A DNA stretch of 64,000 nt from positions 13,213,517-13,277,516 of the forward strand of contig OX030957.1 in assembly GCA_943735955.1 (NCBI GenBank). The letters run 5' to 3'. Position 1 is the stretch's first letter. Each line of letters starts with the position of its first letter. Source of the stretch: Piscicola geometra (lineage: Eukaryota > Annelida > Clitellata > Hirudinida > Piscicolidae). Positions 15,387 to 31,979 of the stretch are shown here, in pieces. The notes beneath the pieces are model-generated. The model had not been told where the DNA came from, did not search any database, and saw only the letters and a program-made list of their open reading frames with translations. Made by a program: the position numbers and the translations under genes.

Positions 15387-16656
15387 TACACACACAGACA
15401 CAAACACACACCCACACACAAAACCTTCCTTCCACAAATTCACAAAAAACCCCCACCCACGCCCACCCACCTATCTACCCACGCCCACCCACACCCACCC
15501 ACCCACTCACCCACCCACACCCACCCACACCCACCCACACCCACCCACACCCACCCACACCCACCCACACCCACCCACACCCACCCACCCACCCACACCC
15601 ACCCACCCACCCACCCACCCACACACTTTAAAAGGCTTAAACTTCTGCCAAAGATGGCGTTCTCCATAGGCGGCATGCACCATGACGGGTGTTTTGAGGA
15701 GGGAAGCAGCCACGAAAATCTCCACCTCAGTGCCCCAGACCCCCTCCTGGTGCATGCTGGTGTCCCTCAAGTACTCTTCGACCGAGGGGCAGCTGATGAG
15801 GCCCTTGTAGGTAGGTGCGTTGCGAACGAACTCACGTACTATGGCGTTCCGTAGCTGTGCAGGGGGGTGGGGTAGGGGAAGGTGGCTTGGGTTTATGTAG
15901 GGAATGAGATTTGTGTGTGTGGAGGGGGGGTTGAGTATGTGTGTGTGTGTGGGTGTATGGGTGTTTGAGTGGATGTTTTGTGTGTGTTTGTGTGTCGCGC
16001 TTTATTGTATGCTCGCGTGTGTGTTTTGCTATGTGTTTGCGTGTGCTTTGTTTCTATTCAAGTTATATTTAACTGAATGACACAATCATCTCCAATCTTA
16101 ACCGTCGCAACCTCGAGCCTACATTCAAGTGATAGTCTTCTGACCCAGTAATCCAAAAGCTGATGGCTCTGAAGAGACAATTTCCATCTCCTGAGACGTT
16201 TTGGCACCTTTTTGGGGGAGTGTCGACTGTGAAGAGATGCCAGGGCGCTTGTTTGTTCCACAAGATGCGGTCAATCGGCAGCTCCAGCTCGTTGGCTTTG
16301 TTCTTCTGCCATTTCCAGTCCGGAGGATTGAAGATGAAGATGGAGGAGTCGTTGTTGTTGTTGTAGCCTTTCGCTCGTTTCTTTTCCATCGACGATTTCA
16401 CTTTCACCACGTGGCTGTCACTCTGCGTTTCTTTTTGTCTTCTGGACCGACAAAAGTGACTCGAGTCGGTGGAACTGTAGTTTTGAATGGAACTTTTCGT
16501 CACGTCTTGCGTTGATCTCGACTGGGTGATTCGATCTTGCCGGGAAATTTTGAGTCTTTCCAACAACACCAGGGCTGTGTCTGAGGCACTCATTTCTTCA
16601 TTTTGTTGAGTTTGTTTACAATCTGTGGTCTTTTGATACTCTGGATATATGTACAT
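15012..16656 (-). CDS. OTU-domain protein (predicted cysteine deubiquitinase)
   Basis: Three exons: 16656-16123, 15854-15627, 15149-15012, about 299 aa. The first ~135 residues are Ser/Lys-rich with an Asn run and no known domain. Then the OTU core: SGDGNCLFRAISFWITGSED (catalytic Asp and Cys), LRNAIVREF after the splice, VWGTEVEIFVAASLL, and the C-terminal histidine block NSSNHFEPV just before the stop. OTU enzymes remove ubiquitin from substrates; all three catalytic positions appear present, so activity is likely. Phases join cleanly (AAT|CTA, AAA|GCT). The start is the least certain part: the frame is open about 45 bases upstream of the Met at 16656, and a second Met lies ~20 codons in. 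Not assigned to a named OTUD protein. Confidence 0.85.
15336..15625 (+). repeat. CA tract and (CCCACCCACA)n array in OTU intron 2
   Basis: CA repeat (15336-15420) followed by CCCACCCACA units (15455-15625). On the sense strand the intron opens as GTGTGTGGGTGGG, so the 5' splice site sits at the edge of the array. Confidence 0.93.
15855..16060 (+). repeat. Degenerate GT/GGGT-rich stretch in OTU intron 1
   Basis: Irregular runs of GTGTGT and GGGG between exons 1 and 2 of the OTU gene. Low complexity, no gene. Confidence 0.7.
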
Positions 16657-16877
16657 GAAATGAAGTCTGTCTGGATCAACCTCAGGAGGTTTTAGAAATA
16701 ACTTGCATTAAATTATTACTCTTTCAATAATGATAAAGTGATATTATAAATTGTAAAACTCCTAGTTGAGATATTGGTTGTAAACACAGTTTCAAAACCT
16801 AAATAATAAAAACCTTATTTTCTTCTATTATCTAACGTCATTATTTGTATATATTTAGGAACTAAAACTTTTTGGTT

Positions 16878-17481
16878 CTTTGGTCAGCGGCTGCCATTTT
16901 GGTAGCCGCTCAAATAAATTTTTGGGAAAAACGGCTTTGGGTGTAGTATTTTGAAATGTTACAATTTTAAATATAAATAAAAATTAAATATTATTAATTG
17001 TAATGTTTTTTTTTGTGAATGTTGGTCGTTTTGAGTCTGTCAAGAAATGGCAAACCAAGATGGCCGCAGGGAACCAGGTGAGCTGCGATACAAAAAAACC
17101 TTCCACAACAACAGCAGTTACAGTGTTGGCAAGGACTTCTCTTTCACTTTCTGTCGCATCCTCAACACCAGTGGCAAGAAGATTAAGGAAAATAATGATT
17201 ATGTTTTGTGGTTATGAAGATGATGTGGTGATGATTATGCTGTATTAGGAATGTTGGTACTGTGGTGATGATTACATTTTGTAATGGTAAAGACAATGAT
17301 GATCATGGTGATGTGGGTGTGGTTGGATTATTAAAGTTGATTGTATTTTTTTTCTCAATTGATATATATACACAAATTGGAAAGGGATATAAAACCGGTT
17401 TTATTTAATAAATTTATTTGAAAGCGCTTTTGATTTCGATAAAAAGATCTATAGTTGTGATTGATTGATTGATTGAGTGAG

Positions 17482-17532
<51 letters not shown>

Positions 17533-17545
17533 CGGATTGATTGAT
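16878..17545 (+). repeat. Dispersed repeat, copy A (inverted partner at 25262-25901)
   Basis: Colinear with the reverse complement of 25262-25901 over most of its length: ctttggtcagcgg..., the block AAGATGGCCGCAGGGAA(C/T)CA, GTTGGCAAGGACTTCTC, GATGATGTGGT, and a tail AAACCG-TTTATTTAA-AAATTTATTTGAA-AGCGCTTTTG ending in (ATTG)n. The tail resembles the 3' end of the LINE family at 34268 and 56935. Copy A has an extra hairpin (agcggctgcca/tggtagccgct, 16890-16914). A short frame from ATGGCCGCAGGG is shifted here relative to copy B. Confidence 0.75.
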
Positions 17546-17572
17546 GGATTAATTGATTGATTGATTGATTGA
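17460..17572 (+). repeat. (ATTG)n tail
   Basis: About 25 ATTG/GATT tetranucleotides with few changes, terminating copy A of the dispersed repeat. (ATTG)n is also the 3' terminus of the LINE copies in this window. Confidence 0.9.
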
Positions 17573-17798
17573 GAAAAAATTAAATCAATTTATTAAATAT
17601 TTATTCATAGACACAGCAAATAATATTTTTTCAAACTTTTTCTAAATATTAACGGATATATTTGTAACCTCGATTGCTTTTAAAATTTAAAGTTTTAAGC
17701 GACAAGGGTCGGGTTGGAAATATAGGAACAAAATAAACATTATCTTTAGTTTTTTAAACTTAAATCAACAAGTATTAATCTTAAAACATTTGTAAAGA

Positions 17799-24488
<6,690 letters not shown>

Positions 24489-24775
24489 TGGCAGCAAGGG
24501 TGGCAGAGACTTGTTGGCGAGTTTGCATTCGTTTGTTTGCACAGCTTGCTTGTCGTTAGGTTTGCATTAAAAAAACTTTGTGATAATTGTATTCGAGTCG
24601 TTTTTATTGAAATTGTAAAAAAATCTATAGAAACGTGGTATTTGTATGAATTTAGTTGTTTTGGGTTAGATAATATATTGATAAATTCTTTTAATGTTTT
24701 TGGAAGAAGATAAATAAAATAAAAAATTGCAATTTTCCGTTTTCGTATATAGGTAAAATCTTAGAAATACACGAA

Positions 24776-24782
24776 AGAAAAA
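24776..24782 (-). terminator. RNA polymerase III terminator of tRNA-Ala
   Basis: On the minus strand a T6 run lies a few bases after the tRNA 3' end (reads cattttttctttcg), the usual Pol III stop. Confidence 0.75.
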
Positions 24783-24785
24783 ATG

Positions 24786-24857
24786 TGGAGATAGCGGGAT
24801 TTGAACCCGCGGCCTCTTACATGCGAAGCAAGCGCTCTACCGCTGAGCTATATCCCC
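24786..24857 (-). tRNA. tRNA-Ala (anticodon CGC)
   Basis: 72 nt, no intron. Acceptor GGGGATA pairs with TATCTCC and includes the G3:U70 pair that marks alanine tRNAs. D-arm GCTC...GAGC; anticodon stem CTTGC/GTAAG with loop TTCGCAT (anticodon CGC, reading GCG codons); T-arm GCGGGTTCAAATCCCGC, a good B box; discriminator A. Lies about 300 bp after PEX5 on the opposite strand. Confidence 0.95.
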
Positions 24858-24954
24858 TTATAATAAGAAATGCCTTAATAAAACTTGTATCAAAAGAGCA
24901 AAATAATTAAAAAAATTAGAGAAAATAGAAAAAGTAATTACAAATTCTTTTTGT

Positions 24955-25020
24955 AGGCCCTATACTAAGTGAACTTGCAACTTAAAGGTCGCCAGTTCGA
25001 ATCCCTGACGAGCAACCGTA
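24955..25020 (+). other. tRNA-like (B-box) fragment, possible SINE head
   Basis: Contains gccagttcgaatccctgac, a T-arm-like hairpin matching the Pol III B-box, but no complete cloverleaf. Could be a decayed tRNA or SINE head. The following 25021-25261 is unrecognised. Confidence 0.3.
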
Positions 25021-25261
25021 AGCTATCATATACCTACTAGGTCCTAGTTTATGACATAAACTTTATGTGATGCGGTGTTTGCGACGTATGCATTGAGAGA
25101 GGTGCATGTCGTGTAGAGTGGCGCCTTTGGCGCATAAGAACCATGGTTCCAAAAACCATTGCAACATGGTATGCGCTTGTCAGGCTGTGGATAATACAGA
25201 ACATTAAAAAAAATTAAAAGATCTGCGTCGTGTTTTATGAATTTATTGGATGTCTCGCAAC

Positions 25262-25901
25262 AATGAAAAAAGCTGATGATATTCAATCAATCAATCAATC
25301 ACTAATGATTTGTATAGCACCCTTTACTAAGTGAACAAAAGCGCTCTTCAAATAAATTTGTTAAATAAAACGGTTTTTAGACCACTACCAATATATTTAT
25401 ATATATCTATTTAAATATATAAAAAAACAAACAATCAACCTCAATAATCCAACCTCACCCACACCACCATGACAATCACCGCCAAAAAATCACTATCACC
25501 ACCAATAAAAAATTCAATCATCACCACAATACCAACACTCATACCACAGCACAATCACTACCACATCATCCTCAAAACAACAAAACACGATCATCTTTCT
25601 TCTCCATTTTCTGTCTTGCCACTGGTGCCGAGGCTGCGAAAGAGGGTGAAGGAGAAGTCCTTGCCAACGCTGGTACAGCTGCTGCTATGGAAGGATTTTT
25701 TCTTTATGTCGCAGCTCACTTGATTCCCTGCGGCCATCTTAGTCTGCTGCGGCCATTCCTTGAAAGATTCAAAACAACCAACATTGGCACTAAAAACATT
25801 CTAATTAATTGAATTTAATTTTTATTTAGACTTAAGATTCTAAAATGTTAATATATTATACCCAAAACCGTTTATTCTACAAATTTATTTGAGCCGCTAA
25901 C
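25262..25901 (-). repeat. Dispersed repeat, copy B (inverted partner of 16878-17545)
   Basis: Reverse-complement match to copy A from ctttggttagcggctcaaat through the AAGATGGCCGCAGGG block to the LINE-like tail and (ATTG)n. On the minus strand ATGGCCGCAGGG at about 25740 opens a continuous frame of ~48 codons (MAAGNQVSCDIKKKSFHSSS...) that copy A has lost by small indels. I do not recognise the peptide. Confidence 0.75.
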
Positions 25902-26105
25902 CAAAGATTCAAATAAATAATATTCAAATAATAAATGTTACGTAAAGTAGAAACTTTTTTATCAATACAAGTTTAAAATGCATTTTTTGTATTTATAATA
26001 ACATTAATTCTCAATTTTAAAAAATATACAGTTCAAATTTCCCAGTGTTTGAAGTTTTTAAAATTTTATCTACGCTTACTTTTAATATTTCCTTTTCGTT
26101 ATAAA

Positions 26106-27764
26106 ATGGATGCCGCTATTAATAATTTATTTGAGCTTCTTCCAGCTTGTTCTGTTCCTTTACATCTTCCAAAAGGTGGAACAACTTATTTATATGTTTG
26201 GGAAGATAATGCGAGGAAAAATGATTGGAGGGCAGATGGTTATAGATGGCGGCAGTATGGGGGCCGAAAATATGGAGAAAGAATAATTAGGAAAACATAC
26301 TTTAAAGTGTTTGTTGGTCCTAAAAGCGCGTCAGGCGACTTCATTCGTACAGCATACACTCATCAAGATAAGCCAAATTCTGTTCTCATCAAATATAAAG
26401 GAAACGAATTGATTGCTGCTCAATTCCCTCACGGCAATGCGAAATACTCAATCAAGAATTACGTTCGTAAGCGAGCTAATGTTCTGCGAGACATCAAGTC
26501 TAATTCGTCTTCTGCACCTTCTCGTCTCTACCAGACGCTTGTCAGTTCCGGTGCTAATGAAGTCAACCAAGCAACAGCTGTTCCTAGAAACGTCTTGCAA
26601 GTCAGAAATTGTATGAAGGCACTCAGAAAACAAAGAGGATTGTCAAGGGATGATTTTTACAGTCTGCATGAGCTGGCACACGATTCGAACTTCATCCAAA
26701 GCATCACTACGTTTCCCGATCTCTCCGTCATACTCTATCATCCCGATGTCATCCAAATGTTCAAGAACACGCTATCATCATCGTCTTCATCATCGTCTTC
26801 ATCATCATCATCGCCATCCTCCAACTCACCACTTCCAACTCAAGAGATTTCCTATAATACAACTTTCAAGCTTGGAGATTTTCACCTATCTGTACTTTTA
26901 TTCACAGAAACTAACTTTGTTTCAAAGCCAGCCATTCCTTTTGCCTACCTTATACATGAAAAAAAGTCAGAAGAGCCACATGATTTATTTTTTAGACATA
27001 TAAAGAGAATATGTCCAGAGATGGACACAGCAACGAACTTGGTTATGATAACTGATCAGGAAAAAGCAATCACGGATGTCATTTCCAAATGCTTTCCTGA
27101 TCTGAAAATCTTTTTTTGCTGGAACCATGTTATACAGGAGGCTAAGCAGTGGTTGAAGAGCAATGGCGTGACGAAGAGCTCAGACATGACATCCTACCTC
27201 AAGTGCATCTCTTCCCTCCTTGAATCCTCATCTCTCAACTCCTACCAGGATCAACTCGTCTCAATGATGTCAACGTGGAGCCAACCTTTCAAAGACTATT
27301 ACATCGTCCACTTCCACGCCAACATCAATTATCTGGGCTTGTGGGAACTTGAAGCGTTCAACCTCAGTCGAGCAACAAGCAACCAATCTGAGGCTTTGAA
27401 CACAGTGCTCAAACGCCTGCGAGAGTGGAGGGATGCTCCGGTCGACTCAATTTGTCTCAGTCTGCTCCGACTGAGCGATTATCAAGTGCAGGAGATCAAA
27501 CGAGGACACAGTCGATTGGGAAGCTACGAATTACGTGAAGGATTGCCAGAAAGACCATGGATCCCTGAAACAACAACTGTCATAACTCCAGAGGAAATAG
27601 TTGCTAATATACGTTCTTTTGAATTTGCAAGAACAGCAGACGTAAAAACTCACCTGGCACAACACGTCTCTCCAGTGCAGCAGCCTCCCCAGAAAACAAT
27701 TCAATTTCCATCGTCCTCGCCACTCCCCATCCCCATCCCCTCCAAACTGATCTTTGTCAAGTAA
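26106..27764 (+). CDS. Mutator-like (MULE) transposase-derived protein with WRKY-like N-terminus
   Basis: Intact single-exon frame, 552 aa from the Met at 26106 (an in-frame Met at 26049 adds 19 residues that look like translated AT-rich DNA). Residues 41-56 read WRADGYRWRQYGGRKY, like the WRKY/GCM1-type DNA-binding domain known to accompany MULE transposases, but the usual Cys/His zinc ligands after it are not seen. A poly-Ser run lies at 224-236. The MULE transposase core follows: SYNTTFKLGDFH (250-260, with Asn251 where family members have the first catalytic Asp), ITDQEKAI (Asp317), FFCWNHVIQEAKQWL (337-350) and SNQSEALN (Glu429). The Asn suggests loss of catalysis, either a degenerating transposon or a domesticated gene. 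The 3' flank is duplicated at 37246-37780. Expression is unknown. Confidence 0.8.
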   Translation: MDAAINNLFELLPACSVPLHLPKGGTTYLYVWEDNARKNDWRADGYRWRQYGGRKYGERIIRKTYFKVFVGPKSASGDFIRTAYTHQDKPNSVLIKYKGNELIAAQFPHGNAKYSIKNYVRKRANVLRDIKSNSSSAPSRLYQTLVSSGANEVNQATAVPRNVLQVRNCMKALRKQRGLSRDDFYSLHELAHDSNFIQSITTFPDLSVILYHPDVIQMFKNTLSSSSSSSSSSSSSPSSNSPLPTQEISYNTTFKLGDFHLSVLLFTETNFVSKPAIPFAYLIHEKKSEEPHDLFFRHIKRICPEMDTATNLVMITDQEKAITDVISKCFPDLKIFFCWNHVIQEAKQWLKSNGVTKSSDMTSYLKCISSLLESSSLNSYQDQLVSMMSTWSQPFKDYYIVHFHANINYLGLWELEAFNLSRATSNQSEALNTVLKRLREWRDAPVDSICLSLLRLSDYQVQEIKRGHSRLGSYELREGLPERPWIPETTTVITPEEIVANIRSFEFARTADVKTHLAQHVSPVQQPPQKTIQFPSSSPLPIPIPSKLIFVK

Positions 27765-28190
27765 ATTTGTTGTGGTGTCTCTGTACGGAGAGAGACTGTG
27801 CTTGTGTTGGTGTATGGCATTGTGGTGACATGCTTGTCTGTGAACTTTTTTGTCTTTACAAATGGCGCAAATTGTTTTCTAAATTCTTTTGACGAGGCAA
27901 ACTCTCGTAATTATTTTTGTAAGTTGTGTTTACGGGCTCACATTGCTTTAGTATGTGCTCTAAACTCAAACTAAAGTAACCACCATCTCTCAAACACCAC
28001 CCAGCAGGAACCGACTGTCACTCCCGGATTCCACTCTGAATTGATTACCTTATAAATTGACAATTCTGTTTTCCTGTAAATAAAATCAGCTTTTTATTTA
28101 ACACTCGACGGAAGTGTATTCAGACTCAGAAACCGAAATAATAACTTTTTCATGACAATTCTCTATGAAATTTCCATTGTAACATTGTAA
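27745..28190 (+). repeat. 3' flank of MULE gene, direct copy 1
   Basis: From the last codons (CTTTGTCAAGTAA) for about 440 bp this is nearly identical to 37246-37780, in the same orientation: e.g. ctgtacggagagagactgtg, gacgaggcaaactctcgtaa, ccgactgtcactcccggatt. Probably the 3' terminal region of the transposon family. Confidence 0.85.
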
Positions 28191-28530
28191 CTAGATTACA
28201 AAAATCTTTAATGTCCTTTCACTGAAAACGGACTAATAAATAAAAACATTTTTAAAACGGAAAAATAGAAAAAAAATATTTTTGAAACGGACTAATATAA
28301 AAAATACATTAAAAAATATATGTTCCATCCATATTCGATCTCCCGTCCAAACTTTCTTTGCGCATGCGAAATAGAACAATTTTAAGCTATTTGTACCCAA
28401 CTAGAATTTACGAATTCATATAAATAACTTTCGCTCCATCTGAACCATCTACATATTTTTCCAACTTCCTGCTTTCTGACTTCTCCTCACGGTCTCTTTT
28501 CAGTCTTTCACTTTCCTGTATCTTATTCCC

Positions 28531-29640
28531 CTATTCCTCCCTTCCCCTTTGTTGGATCCTCTTCACCAGCTCCCTTTCCCCATCCCTCCGACCTCTCTTT
28601 CTGAAACGCCCATCATAAACACTCTTGCTCGTGCGACTTTCCCTCCACGTACCATTCTGCTTATAACCTTCACACCCAATTTTTTTCCTAAGTTGGCTAC
28701 ACCTCTCCACCATTTAGATTTGTTACCTTTCTCCTCTACATATGCTCTACCTACTCTTCCTACTATATCTTTCCCCTCTAATGTCCTAATCACAAAGTCT
28801 GTCATGACCTTAGCCTCTCTTTCCCAGAATGTACTCCAGGCTGTTTCACCATTTACTACGACATTTCTAACACTAGTCTTTACCCCCCATATCCATCTCC
28901 CAAACTTAGTCTGCAAAACCTCTAACTTCTTTCTCTCTTTAGCTGACCAACCAACTGCTGCAACACCATACATTAACTTTCCAACAATCAAGCTTTTCCA
29001 TGCCTCCCTGCCCACGATAAAACGACTCCCCGATCTTTTTGCTCCATATTTTACCATGCCGGTTAGGCTTCCAACGTTTTTCATAATGTCACTAAATTGA
29101 TAAATCCCCCATATTTTCCCTCTTTGAGCTTTAATCCAAAATACCTTACCTCATCACATTTTCTTATGGTCCTACCTCTAATTACCCATTCTTGACATCC
29201 TTCCATTCCTTTGTTACCAACCTTTAGATTTCTCTTCATTCATTTTCATTCCATATTCCTCTAACACCTTCAGTACATCCTCCATCATTATTTTCATATT
29301 ATCTTCATTTCCCGTCGTCACTAGGATGTCGTCAGCATAAAGCATTCCTCCAAACCTCCACTTTTTCCTACTATCTTCCCTACCCATTTGATTATGTACT
29401 TTCATCACTACCCCGGCTCGATGGTTATCCAGGACTGCTGCCACATCCCTAATGTATAAATTGAAGAGGATTGGAGATAAAGGACAACCCTGTCTAACTC
29501 CACTTGTGCACGTAACCCATTCTGTCAAGTCCCCCAACAGAAATCTCACTCTGTTCTTTTCATACACCTCTCTCAACGCCCTTAAAATTCTTCCACCCAT
29601 TCCAGTTTTCTCTACCATCTCAAACAATTTTTCTCATATG
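28531..29640 (-). mobile_element. Non-LTR retrotransposon fragment (reverse transcriptase part)
   Basis: Minus-strand frames carry RT motifs: TSGVRQGCPLSPILFNLYI and GMLYADDILVT (29627-29214), then in a shifted frame the C-terminal region (GKLMYGVAAVGWSAKERKKL, 29084-28563). The two frames are separated by a frameshift/stop at about 29100-29214. Endonuclease and 5' end are missing. Clade not assigned. Dead copy. Confidence 0.85.
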
Positions 29641-29994
29641 CCTTATAAAATGTAATAAAAAGTGCCATACAAATTATAAATAACTTTTAATACCAATAAT
29701 TGTCAGAAATGTAAAACAAATAAATGTCAGAAAAAAAGAAAAAAAAGTAATTTATAATTTAATAGTAAAAATAATAAAAAACAAATTCATGCGGGTGCCA
29801 AAATCGTGGGATCAACACCTCGTTTTGAAGATTAAGTCACTTTAACTGCTGATTTATGACAAAGCGTAAAAAGTACATGAAAGTTAGATCAGTGGTCCAT
29901 GTCCCATCTCAACAATGCCTCATGTCTATCAGATCAATATGTAACAAATGCATGTAGAATGGCATGTTAATTACATCAACTCCTATAAAAATTA
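29641..29994. other. AT-rich spacer
   Basis: No gene or repeat recognised between the LINE fragment and the integrase-like palindrome. Confidence 0.4.
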
Positions 29995-30219
29995 TCAATT
30001 ATTAATGAAAGATTGAGAGGGTTGTGCATGTACCTGCCCTCTCGTCATGAATCCAGATGATATTATGGGTTTCAATGGCGCTTTTGTTGTCTGTGGCTTG
30101 CGCATGTGACACGTAAGGCATAGAGATACATGTTTGTCTATGGCACATCTAGGCACACAGTCATGCAACTTAGCCACCTCATCAGCTGTCTTTCTGATGC
30201 CCATATGACCTTTACTCAA
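29995..30219 (-). pseudogene. Integrase zinc-binding (HHCC) fragment, left arm of a palindrome
   Basis: Encodes SKGHMGIRKTADEVAKLHDC..., CLTCHMRKPQ, then GFMTRGQV. H-x4-H and C-x2-C spacing fits the integrase zinc-binding domain, and RGQV resembles the start of the integrase core in Ginger/KRBA2-like elements. The core then ends abruptly. The first 110 bp (30110-30219) are repeated inverted at 30277-30386. Confidence 0.6.
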
Positions 30220-30276
30220 ATTTCAATGATATTCGCTTTTGGTGAGGACTTTTTTGACATCATTCATGAAGTGCAC

Positions 30277-30387
30277 TTGAGTAAAGGTCATATGGGCATT
30301 AGAAAGACAGCTGATGAGGTGGCTAAGTTGCATGACTGTGTGCCTAGATGTGCCATAGACAAATATGTATCTCTATGCCTTACGTGA
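30277..30387 (+). pseudogene. Integrase zinc-binding fragment, right arm of the palindrome
   Basis: Near-identical inverted copy of 30110-30219 (few mismatches), encoding the same VHLSKGHMGIRKTADEV peptide on the plus strand up to VSLCLT, then a stop. Spacer 30220-30276 is unique. Confidence 0.65.
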
Positions 30388-31012
30388 AATAAACTCAGAT
30401 TTGCCAGTTTTCTCTTTGGGATCGCTTCTTTAAACAGGTGAAACCATTTACTTAGAACTTAATTCATCATTGATATAATCATTTATTCGGATTACTTTAT
30501 TCCTCAGAATATGTTTCAAGACTCAACATCACTAAGGTCTCTCAAAATCTTCAAACACTTCTAAATACAAGCCGTTTTGTTCTTGCAAGTGGCATTCATC
30601 TCATTTGTGCTCATGGGATGTCACTTGATGACAAGTCACGCACTGATGCTTGCATCTTTTTGCTAGGATACGGTGACGGGTGAGTTGGTGTCTGAATGAG
30701 TCAAATGCCTTCTCCTTGGAAACGCGATGTTTTCATTTTGAACGCATGAAAAAACAAAAAGCTCATGCATCAAAGTGAAACGATTCGACTTTTTTTCATG
30801 GTCTTTATTCCCAGGCTAACGTGGTTCAATCAATTATAGGATGCTTCAATACAACAATGTTTCAATGAGATATCATTTTGCACAACAAATTGCAAAAGAT
30901 TAATTCATTTCAGCTTTAAAACAAGTTGTATGAAAGCTTTTGTGTCATTTTGCCTTAGAATTTATGAATGTCAATCAAAAAGTGGGTGAGATAAACAAAC
31001 AAGTATTAGAGT
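30388..31012. other. Intergenic, nothing recognised
   Basis: AT-rich with no convincing coding frame; should include the 3'UTR of the lectin-like gene. Confidence 0.4.
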
Positions 31013-31930
31013 TTATACTTCAAAAACCATAAAATACTCCCAAATGTCATCATTGATGAGAATGCTATCGAAACTACTTGCACTGAGGATGCACTCTCCG
31101 GGGCTCGAACGACTGGCAGACCAGCAAGCTTGTAAGGAAATACAATGCAGCAAGCACTCCAAACCACTCCTTGTCGCTAGTCTGGCCAATTGGAAGTTGC
31201 TCTGGAAGAAGCCTTTGAACCTCTGCCACCTGGACCCTTTCTTGGTCTCAAATACAAACGCTTCAATCTCGCAGATTGTGAGAGAGGATATTATAGGCTC
31301 AGGCTGTTGCACAATAAGATATTTAGAGAAGTGGATGGGTGAGGTGCAGTTTACTGTAAAAGGACCGCTTCCAGCAATGTTGTGCGGGTACTGGGCACAT
31401 ATGTGATAGGTTCCTCTGACCACATCCCCGCCTCCATAATCACTTGTGGAAAGACCTATGATGAAGTAGTCTAGTCGGTTAATATAAGAATCTCTCCCGT
31501 ATAGGGACACTTGTCCCACCATGTAAAAGTTCTCTATGTCGCACATCCACCACGATCCTTTATAAATCTGTATTGCGCAGCTACCGCCTAAAGCATTAGA
31601 AGTACGGTCCCCATCAACCGCTTTAGCAGCCGTGTTCGTAGAATAATTGTTTTCCTGCCTGGCAGGTTTGTGCAGCAGGAGGTTGCGAGAGGAGACTGCA
31701 GGGTGGTTGCAGTCGCCGTACAATGCATCTTTAGACAGTCAAATGTCACAAACGCTACATAGTTTAAAATAAATTTTAAAAAATGTTTATTATTCCATTG
31801 ATTTCTAGTGATTTAGTAATTCGACCCATGGCTCATCCATTAAAAACTCACGGTTTCCAAGAGTAAATCCTCCAAATTGCCATTCTACGAACAGAAGATA
31901 AGTGAGTGTCCATGAAATTGCAGAATACAT
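31013..31930 (-). CDS. Secreted F-type-lectin (fucolectin)-like protein with PAN-like C-terminus
   Basis: Two exons, 31930-31852 and 31728-31013 (GT-AG intron, phases match), 264 aa. Exon 1 is a signal peptide (MYSAISWTLTYLLFVEWQFG). Then an FTP/F-type-lectin-like domain: NLLLHKPARQ, AAKAVDGDRTSNA, GSWWMCDIENFYMVGQVSLY, YINRLDYFIIGLS. These domains often bind fucose in innate immunity or self-recognition. The usual R-x-D-x4-R/K sugar motif is not exact here (GRDSYINRL), so fucose binding is doubtful. The C-terminal ~70 residues have paired cysteines (LECLLHCISLQACWSAS, GECILS) like a PAN/apple module. TATA box at 31966-31973. Confidence 0.8.
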
Positions 31931-31965
31931 TCTTTTGACAGCAACTTTACACGTATGAGTTGGTG

Positions 31966-31973
31966 TATTTATA
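31966..31973 (-). promoter_or_regulatory. TATA box of the lectin-like gene
   Basis: TATAAATA on the minus strand, 36-43 bp upstream of the start codon, implying a 5'UTR of roughly a dozen bases. The only well-placed TATA box I found in the window. Confidence 0.6.
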
Positions 31974-31979
31974 AGGGCG

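Noticed and set aside
17003..17248. Small gene starting MFFFVNVGRF...MAAGNQVSC
   Set aside because: The region is copy A of a dispersed repeat; its frame is shifted relative to copy B and it does not splice into PEX5, whose typical start is at 17799.
28549..29100. Plus-strand 183-codon frame
   Set aside because: Antisense to recognisable RT coding sequence.
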